9,907 nucleotides of DNA from positions 1 to 9,907 of the forward strand of contig JAEZTD010000311.1 of the NCBI GenBank assembly GCA_023443705.1, read 5' to 3'. A program made the translations under genes and the position numbers. The notes beneath the pieces were generated by a model. That model had not been told where the DNA came from. It did no database searches and saw only the letters and a list, made by a program, of their open reading frames with translations. Shown here in pieces: positions 1 through 5,746 of the stretch (its first letter is position 1; every line of letters starts with the position of its first letter). This DNA comes from Bacillota bacterium. GTDB taxonomy: Bacteria > Bacillota > Clostridia > Christensenellales > Aristaeellaceae.

Positions 1-123
1 ATATTCAAACTCCATCGTAAACGCGGGCTCCGGCTCGTAGGCGTCCAGCACGCACTCTCCTTCCTCGCCGCCTAGCTCCGCGCGGAGCCTTTCCATTTCC
101 TCGTGCGTCAGGGCAATCTTCAT
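1..123 (-). CDS. Hypothetical protein, N-terminal part only (runs off left edge)
   Basis: An open reading frame starts at ATG 123 and stays open for 41 codons to the window edge, so only the N-terminus is visible. It begins MKIALTHEEMERLRAELGG and is rich in Glu and other charged residues, with a short amphipathic helix-like start and no signal peptide or membrane segment. I do not recognise the family. It starts 25 nt after the stop of the acyl-ACP thioesterase on the same strand, and the gap holds a purine-rich ribosome binding site (AGGGGAAGGGA), so the two are probably co-transcribed. That position suggests a shared transcript but says nothing firm about function. Confidence 0.6.
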   Translation of the reverse strand, partial: MKIALTHEEMERLRAELGGEEGECVLDAYEPEPAFTMEFEY

Positions 124-148
124 CGGCGTTCCCTTCCCCTCATGCCTT

Positions 149-880
149 TTACCGGGCGGTGAAATGTCCGCCCATTGCAAAGTGGTTGTGCCCGTCCCGC
201 TCGCCGGCGAACCAAAAAGCCGCGCCATTTACATAGAAGGCAGTGTCCAGCGCCTCGTCCGGCCGCGTCTCTCCGGTAAAGTGCACAATGATGCGATCAA
301 GCCGGTTTTTGTCGTGCCAATCGTAGGAAAACTGATCCCAGAGCCAGTCCACATACCGGGCGTTGTTGACGTGGCGGTTGATGTCGAGATCGCTGGGCGC
401 GACCACGCGCGTCGCGCGACGCGCTTCCCCTTCGACCCTCGGAATGCCGCCGGGGTTTTCGATCGGCGGCGGCAGCGGGGCCTCGTCGAAGCCGGAGATG
501 CCGTATTTCTCGCCGGGCACCATTTCCCGCGCCGCTATGTCCATCAAAACCCACAAAGACGACGCGCGGGCGATGGACTTTCCGTTCTCATCTTCAAACG
601 CGTAATAACGCGGATAGATCGCGTGGCGCTCTCTGCCCGGCCAGGTGCGGGCGCGGATCAATTCCCCGAACTTGGGCGCCCGGTCGATCTGAAGGAGAAT
701 CCGCGTAACCACCCACGCAAGCCCCTTTTCCCGGAGGGAAAAATACCCGGCATTAAGCTGGGCGCTGTGTGCCTCGCCCAATTCCTGCATGGCGGTAAAG
801 ATAGCGCTAGGCCGCCATGCGCCGCAAAAGTCGGTGTCGGGCGCGCGCAGCGCAAAACTTGTTTCAAAGACCGGTTTCAA
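149..880 (-). CDS. Acyl-ACP thioesterase (FatA/FatB-type, PF01643)
   Basis: A 243-residue cytosolic protein with the double hot-dog layout of bacterial acyl-ACP thioesterases, which release free fatty acids from acyl carrier protein. The first hot-dog half holds the family-like stretch WVVTRILLQIDRAP (residues 56-69) followed by TWP (79-81). The second half holds DLDINRHVNNARYVDW (164-179). By analogy with plant FatB enzymes, Asp166, Asn168, His170 and Glu204 (in FTGETRPDEAL) are the likely catalytic residues; this assignment is by motif, not alignment. The start is TTG at 880: GGAGGGG (887-893) lies 6 nt upstream, and no in-frame ATG is near. A TGGTATAAT promoter precedes it. It is the first visible gene of a leftward unit that continues into the unknown gene at 123. 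No other fatty-acid genes are nearby, so substrate chain length cannot be told. Confidence 0.9.
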   Translation of the reverse strand: MKPVFETSFALRAPDTDFCGAWRPSAIFTAMQELGEAHSAQLNAGYFSLREKGLAWVVTRILLQIDRAPKFGELIRARTWPGRERHAIYPRYYAFEDENGKSIARASSLWVLMDIAAREMVPGEKYGISGFDEAPLPPPIENPGGIPRVEGEARRATRVVAPSDLDINRHVNNARYVDWLWDQFSYDWHDKNRLDRIIVHFTGETRPDEALDTAFYVNGAAFWFAGERDGHNHFAMGGHFTAR

Positions 881-886
881 ACTGAT

Positions 887-893
887 CCCCTCC
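887..893 (-). promoter_or_regulatory. Ribosome binding site deciding the TTG start of the thioesterase
   Basis: GGAGGGG on the minus strand sits 6 nt before TTG 880. The ATG at 900 just upstream is in another frame and meets TGA within eight codons, so it is not the start. Confidence 0.75.
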
Positions 894-900
894 GGGCCAT

Positions 901-909
901 ATTATACCA
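901..909 (-). promoter_or_regulatory. Extended -10 promoter of the thioesterase
   Basis: The minus strand reads TGGTATAAT, a consensus -10 hexamer with the TGn extension. At 17 nt upstream the -35 position is only GGGAAA, so the extended -10 probably carries the promoter. The expected transcript start is about 894, which gives a very short leader that begins right at the Shine-Dalgarno sequence. Confidence 0.65.
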
Positions 910-978
910 CAAAACCGACGCAATTTCCCGGCTTAATTGGCAAGTAACGTCAGCTTTACCGGGCGGACTTCGGCGGCG

Positions 979-1007
979 TTGACAGGACGCCGGGTTTTTC
1001 TTATAAT
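979..1007 (+). promoter_or_regulatory. Perfect sigma-A promoter of proA
   Basis: TTGACA at 979-984 and TATAAT at 1002-1007 are separated by exactly 17 nt, a full consensus housekeeping promoter. The predicted transcript start near 1014 leaves a leader of about 29 nt with no room for a riboswitch or attenuator, so strong, largely constitutive transcription of proA and the gene after it is expected. It points away from the thioesterase promoter 70 nt to the left. Confidence 0.85.
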
Positions 1008-1042
1008 TCGAGCACAGATACCCATTCAAGGAGGTATTGACC

Positions 1043-2287
1043 ATGAAGGAACTGAGGGCGCAGGCCGAGCGGGCGCGCGAGGCGGCCCTTTCCATGCAGG
1101 CGGTTTCCACAGAGACGAAAAACGCGGCGCTGACGCGGGCCGCGCGGCTCCTTAACGAGCGGACGAAAGAAATCCTCGCGGCCAACGCGCGGGACCTTCT
1201 TAGGGCCCAGGAGAAGGGCTTGAGCCAGGCATTCATCGAGCGGCTGACCCTGACCAAAGCCCGCATCGAGGGCATGGCGCGGGGGCTTGAGGAAGTCGCC
1301 GCCCTCCCCGATCCGGTGGGTGAAACGCTGGACAGCTGGACGCGGCCGAACGGCCTCGCGATCGAGAAGAAGCGCGTACCCATCGGCGTGATCGCAATCA
1401 TCTACGAATCTCGCCCCAACGTGACGGTGGACGCGGCGGCGCTTTGCGTGAAGTCGGGGAACGCCGTCATCCTCCGGGGCGGCTCCGACGCACTCCAGTC
1501 CAACGCGGCGCTGTGCCAGGTTTTGCAGGAAGCCGCGCGGGCGGCGGGGCTGCCTGAAGGCTGCGTATCCCTCGTGACCGACACCTCCCGCGAGGCGGCG
1601 TCGGCGTTGATGAAGATGAACGGTCTGGTGGACGTGCTCATCCCCCGGGGCGGCAAGGGGCTGATCCGCTCGGTGGTGGAGAACGCCACCGTGCCGGTAA
1701 TTCAGACCGGTGAGGGCGTTTGCCACGTCTACGTTGACCGCGCGTGCGACCCCGCGCTGGGCGTCAAGATCGCGGTCAGCGCCAAGGTGAGCCGCCCGTC
1801 GGTGTGCAATTCGGCGGAGACGCTGCTGGTGGACGGCGCGATCGCGGACCGCTTCTTGCCGGGCTGCCTCGAGGCGCTCCGGGATGCGGGCGTCGAGATC
1901 CGCGGCTGCGAGAAAACCCGCGCCCTCTGCCCGTGGGTGAATATGGCCACCGACGCGGACTGGGATGCCGAGTACAACGACATGATCTATTCCGTCCGGG
2001 TGGTGGACGGCGTGGACGAGGCCATCCGCCACATCAACCGCCACGGCACCCGCCACTCTGAGGCCATCGTCACCGAGGACGCCGAAGCCGCGCGGAAATT
2101 CCTGAGCCTCGTCGACGCGGCCTGCGTGTACTGGAACGCCTCCACCCGCTTCACCGACGGCGGCGAGTTCGGCTTCGGCGCGGAGATCGGCATCAGCAAC
2201 CAGAAGCTGCACGCCCGCGGGCCGATGGGCCTTCGCGAGCTGACCACCATCAAATACGAAATTACAGGAAACGGACAGATTCGATGA
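1043..2287 (+). CDS. proA: Glutamate-5-semialdehyde dehydrogenase (gamma-glutamyl phosphate reductase)
   Basis: A 414-residue cytosolic enzyme of the aldehyde dehydrogenase superfamily, close to the usual ProA length. It reduces gamma-glutamyl phosphate with NADPH to glutamate 5-semialdehyde, the second step of proline synthesis. The ProA-typical cofactor and substrate region IGVIAIIYESRPNV starts at residue 114 and continues into KSGNAVILRGGSDA. The catalytic Cys255 lies in RPSVCNSAETLLVD, and the C-terminal GEFGFGAEIGISNQKLHARGP is the expected ProA signature. ATG 1043 is chosen over the in-frame TTG at 1037 because AAGGAGG (1028-1034) is 8 nt from the ATG but only 2 nt from the TTG. It has its own consensus promoter. 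Its stop overlaps the start of the radical SAM gene (ATGA at 2284-2287). The usual partner proB is not in the window. Confidence 0.96.
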   Translation: MKELRAQAERAREAALSMQAVSTETKNAALTRAARLLNERTKEILAANARDLLRAQEKGLSQAFIERLTLTKARIEGMARGLEEVAALPDPVGETLDSWTRPNGLAIEKKRVPIGVIAIIYESRPNVTVDAAALCVKSGNAVILRGGSDALQSNAALCQVLQEAARAAGLPEGCVSLVTDTSREAASALMKMNGLVDVLIPRGGKGLIRSVVENATVPVIQTGEGVCHVYVDRACDPALGVKIAVSAKVSRPSVCNSAETLLVDGAIADRFLPGCLEALRDAGVEIRGCEKTRALCPWVNMATDADWDAEYNDMIYSVRVVDGVDEAIRHINRHGTRHSEAIVTEDAEAARKFLSLVDAACVYWNASTRFTDGGEFGFGAEIGISNQKLHARGPMGLRELTTIKYEITGNGQIR

Positions 2288-3150
2288 ACTGCAACCTTTG
2301 TCCCCGACGCTGTGATGTGGACAGGGCCGAGCGCCGGGGCGTCTGCTGCATGGGCGAAAATCCGGTTGTGGCGCGCATCGCGCCGCATTACGACGAAGAA
2401 CCGTGTATCAGCGGCGTACGCGGCTCCGGCGCGGTGTTCTTCAGCGGCTGTCCCCTTGGGTGCGCGTTCTGCCAGAACAGCGAGATCAGCTGCGGGGGCT
2501 TCGGCCGGGGGATCACCGTCCTCGCCCTCCGCCGGGCATTTGACAGGCTGATCGAGGCGGGCTGCCACAACATCAACCTCGTCAACCCCACCCATTTCAC
2601 CCCCGCCATCCTCTCGGCGCTGGAAGCGCCGCTCCCCGTGCCGGTGGTCTGGAACAGCAGCGGGTATGAGCTTCCGGAAACGCTGAAAGCGCTGGAGGGC
2701 CGGGTGGCGGTCTTCCTGCCGGACCTGAAGTACGTGGACTCCGCGCTGTCGGCCCGCTACTCCGGCGCGCCGGACTATTTTGAGCGCGCGTCGAAGGCGC
2801 TCGTTGAAATGTACCGCCTGGCGGGCCCGCCGCAGCTCAACGAAGACGGGCTGATCGTGCGCGGCCTCATCGTGCGCCACCTGATCCTGCCCGGGTGTGC
2901 GGAGGATTCGATGCGGGTGCTGGACTGGATCAAGGCGAACCTGCCCGGCGCGTGGGTGAGCCTGATGGCCCAGTACACCCCGGCAGGCCGCGCGCGGGAA
3001 TACCCGGAGATCTACCGCCGCCTGAAAAAGCGCGAATACGAGCGCGTGGTGAACCATCTGATCCGGCTGGGGCTGGACGAGGGCTACGTGCAGGAATTGT
3101 CCTCCGCGGACGAGCGGTACGTACCCGCCTTCGACCTGACCGGGGTGTGA
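2284..3150 (+). CDS. Radical SAM Fe-S protein, COG1313/PflX type (pyruvate formate-lyase activase-like)
   Basis: A 288-residue cytosolic radical SAM protein. The cluster-binding motif is C-x3-C-x2-C at Cys56, Cys60 and Cys63 (FFSGCPLGCAFCQN). A second N-terminal cysteine set, Cys3, Cys6, Cys10 and Cys21 (CNLCPRRCDV, then RRGVCC), is typical of this group and may hold a further metal or cluster. Other family blocks are EEPCISGVRGSGAVFFSG, NINLVNPTHFTP, VFLPDLKY, GLIVRHLILPG and MAQYTP. Proteins of this group are often called putative pyruvate formate-lyase activating enzymes, but their substrate is unknown and no glycyl-radical enzyme is encoded here. The start ATG overlaps the proA stop by 4 nt, with a weak AGGAAA site before it, so translation is probably coupled to proA. 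Assignment to the family is firm; the substrate is open. Confidence 0.9.
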   Translation: MNCNLCPRRCDVDRAERRGVCCMGENPVVARIAPHYDEEPCISGVRGSGAVFFSGCPLGCAFCQNSEISCGGFGRGITVLALRRAFDRLIEAGCHNINLVNPTHFTPAILSALEAPLPVPVVWNSSGYELPETLKALEGRVAVFLPDLKYVDSALSARYSGAPDYFERASKALVEMYRLAGPPQLNEDGLIVRGLIVRHLILPGCAEDSMRVLDWIKANLPGAWVSLMAQYTPAGRAREYPEIYRRLKKREYERVVNHLIRLGLDEGYVQELSSADERYVPAFDLTGV

Positions 3151-3212
3151 AGTCAAACAAAATCCGCCCATGTCGCAAAATGGCCGCCGGGTAGATTCGC
3201 GCACGCATCCTG

Positions 3213-3221
3213 TGGTATTAT
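3213..3221 (+). promoter_or_regulatory. Probable extended -10 promoter of araA
   Basis: TGGTATTAT (TGn plus the -10 hexamer TATTAT at 3216-3221) lies in an AT-rich pocket before araA. No good -35 box is visible, which suggests dependence on the extended -10 or on an activator. The predicted transcript start is about 3228. Confidence 0.55.
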
Positions 3222-3241
3222 AGTATCCGGAGATATCAGAA

Positions 3242-3257
3242 CGAAGGCGCGCCTTCG
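3242..3257. promoter_or_regulatory. 16-bp perfect palindrome in the araA leader, candidate operator
   Basis: CGAAGGCG followed directly by CGCCTTCG is a perfect 16-bp palindrome with no spacer. It lies about 15-30 nt after the predicted araA transcript start and 37 nt before the Shine-Dalgarno site. With no loop it is a poor RNA hairpin but a good dimeric repressor site. No regulator gene lies next to araA, so the cognate protein is unknown. Confidence 0.4.
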
Positions 3258-3306
3258 CGTCCCGCGCCGGAATTCACATAAAATGTACTTAGCGGAGGGA
3301 AACATC

Positions 3307-4794
3307 ATGGCCAAGCCTCAGGGACTTTCCGGGTATCAGTTCTGGTTCATCACCGGCTCCCAGCACCTGTACGGCGAGGAGACGCTCAGGCAGGTGCGCG
3401 AGCACGCGAAGACCATCGCCGAGTCACTCAACGCCGCGGACGAAATCCCCGGCACCATCGTCTATAAGCCCATCGTCACCACGCCGGACGACATCCTCTC
3501 CACGATGATGGCCGCGAACGCCGATCCGGCCTGCGCGGGCGTAATCACCTGGATGCACACTTTCTCGCCGTCCAAGATGTGGATCGGCGGCCTCAAGGCG
3601 CTCCAGAAGCCCTGGCTGCACCTGCACACCCAGTACGGGCGCAACATCCCGGACGAGGGCATCGACATGGACTTCATGAACCTCAACCAGAGCGCCCACG
3701 GCGACCGCGAGCACGGCTTCATCGGCGCGCGCATGCGCCTCGCCCGCAAGGTCGTGGTCGGCTTCTGGCAGGACACGCCCGTCCGCCGGAAGATCGGCAG
3801 CTGGATGCGCTCCGCCGCCGGCGCGATGGTCAGCCGCGGCCTCAAGGTGATGCGCTTCGGCGACAACATGCGCCAGGTGGCCGTCACTGAGGGCGACAAG
3901 GTCGAGGTGCAGATCAAGCTGGGCTGGCAGGTCAACACCTGGCCGGTGGGCGACCTGGTCAAGCTGATGAACGACGTCACCGAGGCCGAAGTCGACGCCC
4001 AGATGGCCGAATACGAGAAGAAGTATTCGATGGGCACGAGCGAAATCGACACAGTGCGCTACCAGGCGCGCGAGGAGATCGCCATGCGCAAGATGCTCGA
4101 GCGCGAGGGCTGCGGCGCGTACACCAACACCTTTGAAGACCTGCACGGCATGCGCCAGCTGCCCGGCCTCGCGTCTCAGGATTTGATGAGCGAAGGCTAC
4201 GGCTACGGCGGCGAGGGCGACTGGAAGGTCAGCGCGATGACCCACATCATGAAGCGGATGGCCGAAGGCCTTGGCAAGGGCACCGCGTTCATGGAGGACT
4301 ACACCTACGACCTCGAGGCGGGCAACGAGCTTTCGCTGGGCGCCCACATGCTGGAGGTTTGCCCGTCGCTGGCGGAGGGCAAGCCCTCCATCCACGTCGA
4401 TCCGCTGGGGATCGGCGACCGGGAGCCCCCGGCGCGGCTGGTGTTCGAAGGCAAGTCCGGCCCGGCCATCGTGGTCTCTCTCGTGGACATGGGCGGCAGG
4501 CTCCGGCTGATCGTGCAGGACGTGGAGGCCGTAAAGCCGATCTACAAGATGCCCAACCTGCCCGTGGCCCGCGTGATGTGGAAGGGCTTCCCCTCCTTCG
4601 CGGAAGGCGCGGAGTGCTGGATTCTGGCGGGCGGCGCCCACCACACCGTGTTCAGCTACGACGTGACCGCCGAGATGATGCGCGACTGGGCGGAGATCAT
4701 GGACATCGAATACGTGCACATCGGCAAGGAGACGAACGTCGAGAACTTCAAGCAGCAGCTGTTCCTTTCGGACATCGCCTGGAAGCTGAAATAA
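3307..4794 (+). CDS. araA: L-arabinose isomerase
   Basis: A 495-residue cytosolic enzyme, about the usual AraA length, that interconverts L-arabinose and L-ribulose with a divalent metal (Mn2+ in known members). It opens with YQFWFITGSQHLYGEETL, typical of AraA. The metal and catalytic residues match Escherichia coli Glu306, Glu333, His350 and His450: Glu303 in GYGGEGDW, Glu330 in FMEDYTY, His347 in GAHMLEVCPS, and His445 or His446 in AGGAHHTVF. The start is ATG 3307, with GGAGGGA (3294-3300) 6 nt upstream; an in-frame ATG at 3283 lies ahead of that site and is rejected. The gene appears to stand alone: its own promoter and palindrome lie before it, a hairpin follows 15 nt after the stop, and araB and araD are absent. 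Confidence 0.97.
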   Translation: MAKPQGLSGYQFWFITGSQHLYGEETLRQVREHAKTIAESLNAADEIPGTIVYKPIVTTPDDILSTMMAANADPACAGVITWMHTFSPSKMWIGGLKALQKPWLHLHTQYGRNIPDEGIDMDFMNLNQSAHGDREHGFIGARMRLARKVVVGFWQDTPVRRKIGSWMRSAAGAMVSRGLKVMRFGDNMRQVAVTEGDKVEVQIKLGWQVNTWPVGDLVKLMNDVTEAEVDAQMAEYEKKYSMGTSEIDTVRYQAREEIAMRKMLEREGCGAYTNTFEDLHGMRQLPGLASQDLMSEGYGYGGEGDWKVSAMTHIMKRMAEGLGKGTAFMEDYTYDLEAGNELSLGAHMLEVCPSLAEGKPSIHVDPLGIGDREPPARLVFEGKSGPAIVVSLVDMGGRLRLIVQDVEAVKPIYKMPNLPVARVMWKGFPSFAEGAECWILAGGAHHTVFSYDVTAEMMRDWAEIMDIEYVHIGKETNVENFKQQLFLSDIAWKLK

Positions 4795-4809
4795 GCAACA
4801 TCGCATAAA

Positions 4810-4838
4810 CCGCGCCCCGGAACTGATCCGGGGCGCGG
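4810..4838 (+). terminator. Hairpin after araA (possible terminator, also hairpin 0 of the left repeat)
   Basis: CCGCGCCCCGG (4810-4820) and CCGGGGCGCGG (4828-4838) form a perfect 11-bp GC stem with the 7-nt loop AACTGAT, 15 nt after the araA stop. No T-run follows, so it is not a textbook Rho-independent terminator. The repeat copy starts 1 nt later (4840), and the right copy has a hairpin at exactly the same place, so it may be part of that element. Confidence 0.55.
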
Positions 4839-4839
4839 C

Positions 4840-5040
4840 CAGACCATCAACACAGTCCCCATCGAACTTCAATCGTTCCCGGCGGCGTGCACGTCGGGGA
4901 TGGGATAACGCCACCAGTACGCATACTGGTGGCGTTATCCGTACCTTTGGTCAGTGCGACGTCCGGAAACTCCAGAGAATTTCAGGCGCACGCAGCACCT
5001 TTCCCTTTGCATCGAAAAAGCCGCAAGGCTTTTCGATGCC
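4840..5040 (+). repeat. Left copy of a roughly 200-bp structured intergenic repeat
   Basis: This stretch, read on plus, matches 5745-5543 read on minus over its whole length, at roughly 70% identity by eye with one or few 1-nt gaps. Shared blocks are CAGACCATCAA at the start, a 21-nt identical block from 4870, CGCCACCAGT at 4909, GGTCAGTGCGACG near 4949, CACGCAG and TTTTCGATGCC at the end. It folds into four hairpins: 4874-4902 (11 bp with three G-U pairs), 4903-4940 (perfect 17 bp, loop CGCA), 4954-4991 (closed by GTGCG/CGCAC) and 5009-5039. It follows araA on the same strand, so it would be transcribed as araA 3' untranslated RNA if the preceding hairpin is read through. It has no coding potential I trust. 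I do not recognise the family. Confidence 0.8.
5009..5039. terminator. Bidirectional terminator-like hairpin between araA and the PH-domain gene
   Basis: GCATCGAAAAAGCC (5009-5022), loop GCAA, and GGCTTTTCGATGC (5027-5039) pair with a single bulged A. An A-tract on one side and a T-tract on the other make it able to work in both directions between the convergent genes. It begins 6 nt beyond the PH gene stop on the minus strand. It is also the last hairpin of the left repeat copy. Confidence 0.5.
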
Positions 5041-5045
5041 CTGAC

Positions 5046-5420
5046 CTACAGGACGAGCTTACTGATCATGCGGCAAATCCCCGCCAAATCCGCCTGGCTG
5101 ATGAATTCAAACTTCACCTTGCCCATCCCCGAAAACCACAGCTCAAGTTCGCTGTCGAGGTCAAACACGCCCGCTGTTTCAACGGAGAAAGCCTGAATCT
5201 TGCTGTAGGGCAGCGAAGTAAAGTCCTTCTTCTTTCCGGTAATGCCCTGAACGTTGATGGCGATGATTCGTTTTGTTGTAAACACGACGCCGTCTCGGAT
5301 GCTTTGAAACGTACCCAGCACGCTCTCTCCGTCAATGAGCAGCGGCGAAACCATGGCCGAAAAGCTCGATTCCGGAACAGGCCGGAGCTTTAGAAAGCTT
5401 GCGTTCGTAAAATCAATCAA
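5046..5420 (-). CDS. Small bacterial PH-domain protein (bPH_1, PF08000-like)
   Basis: A 124-residue soluble protein made almost wholly of one bacterial pleckstrin-homology-like domain. The recognisable blocks are IRDGVVFTTKRIIAINVQGI (41-60), TGKKKDFTSLPYSKIQAFSV (61-80) and ETAGVFDLDSELELWFSG (81-98), ending in a C-terminal helix. No signal peptide or membrane segment is seen. Members of this family are common in Firmicutes and mostly uncharacterised, so no function is claimed. The start is TTG 5420: GGAGG (5428-5432) lies 7 nt upstream. A longer frame from ATG 5465 is rejected because the predicted transcript begins near 5462, inside it. The gene stands alone between two inverted repeat copies, convergent with araA and downstream of the ABC genes on the same strand but with its own promoter. 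Confidence 0.85.
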   Translation of the reverse strand: MIDFTNASFLKLRPVPESSFSAMVSPLLIDGESVLGTFQSIRDGVVFTTKRIIAINVQGITGKKKDFTSLPYSKIQAFSVETAGVFDLDSELELWFSGMGKVKFEFISQADLAGICRMISKLVL

Positions 5421-5427
5421 GGAAAAT

Positions 5428-5432
5428 CCTCC
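5428..5432 (-). promoter_or_regulatory. Ribosome binding site deciding the TTG start of the PH-domain gene
   Basis: GGAGG on minus, 7 nt before TTG 5420. The resulting N-terminus MIDFTNASFLKLRP fits the domain better than the 15-residue extension from ATG 5465. Confidence 0.7.
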
Positions 5433-5468
5433 ATTCATTGCGGCAATTACGGCGTTTGTCGCCATAAA

Positions 5469-5498
5469 AGTATACCATTAGGGCATGCGCCCGGGCAA
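5469..5498 (-). promoter_or_regulatory. Promoter of the PH-domain gene
   Basis: On minus, TTGCCC (5498-5493) is followed after 18 nt by TATACT (5474-5469), which carries the TGn extension (TGGTATACT). Transcription should start near 5462, giving a leader of about 42 nt to TTG 5420. The upstream ATG at 5465 would fall ahead of the transcript start. Confidence 0.65.
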
Positions 5499-5512
5499 GC
5501 GCCGGCAGAAAC

Positions 5513-5539
5513 GGCGTTCCTCGTTTTGCTGGGAACGCC
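5513..5539 (-). repeat. Hairpin after the right repeat copy, resembling the hairpin before it
   Basis: GGCGTTCC and GGAACGCC form a perfect 8-bp stem with an 11-nt loop. On minus it reads GCGTTCCCAGCAAAA, one base different from GCGTTCCCCGCAAAA in the hairpin at 5747-5771 on the other side of the right copy. It sits between the repeat and the PH gene promoter and could end readthrough from the ABC operon, or mark an element boundary. Confidence 0.5.
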
Positions 5540-5542
5540 CAA

Positions 5543-5745
5543 GGCATCGAAAACCCCTGCGGTCTTTTTGATGCTTAAGGAAGAAAGCCTGCGTGCCCCT
5601 GGAATCCTCACGGATTTCCTGGCGTCGCACTGACCAAGGGTACGGAAAGCGTCACCAAGTTGCGAACTGGTGGCGCTTTCACGTTCCCGGCGTACACGCC
5701 GCCGGGAACGATTGAAACCCTACGTAAGACTTTATTGATGGTCTG
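5543..5745 (-). repeat. Right copy of the roughly 200-bp structured intergenic repeat (inverted)
   Basis: Read on minus from CAGACCATCAA (5745-5735) to TTTTCGATGCC, this is the partner of the left copy. Its first hairpin (5682-5710) is a perfect 11-bp stem where the left copy has three G-U pairs. Its second (5645-5680) keeps the CGCA loop and most of the stem, with three double compensatory changes relative to the left copy but also two mismatches. The third region has an inner stem GGAAATCC/GGATTCC with a GTGA loop and a bulged A. The fourth (5544-5574) is weaker than in the left copy. It lies downstream of the second ABC gene on the same strand, so it would be transcribed as that operon's 3' untranslated RNA. 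Together with the flanking hairpins it fills the gap between the ABC stop and the PH gene; no further gene is visible there. Confidence 0.8.
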
Positions 5746-5746
5746 C

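Noticed and set aside
164..982. 272-codon plus-strand frame opposite the thioesterase
   Set aside because: No recognisable domain, and it runs across the divergent promoter region.
3151..3200. Rho-independent terminator after the radical SAM gene
   Set aside because: Only a weak CCAT/ATGG pairing with no T-run; not enough to call.
1001..3204. Two long minus-strand frames over proA and the radical SAM gene
   Set aside because: They overlap each other and two well-supported genes, and show low-complexity Arg/Ala/His composition.
3424..4914. 496-codon open frame on minus, antisense to araA
   Set aside because: His/Ala/Val-rich shadow of a clear araA with all catalytic residues; no ribosome site.
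4887..5393. 168-codon plus-strand frame covering the left repeat and the antisense of the PH gene
   Set aside because: The repeat's substitution pattern fits hairpin pairing rather than codons, and the rest is the shadow of the PH-domain gene.
4840..5745. Insertion sequence or integron attC sites
   Set aside because: No transposase or integrase is present and the repeats do not show attC-type R/L box architecture that I can recognise; ends have no clear short target duplication.
4840..5745. CRISPR array
   Set aside because: Only two long inverted copies, no short regularly spaced direct repeats and no cas genes.
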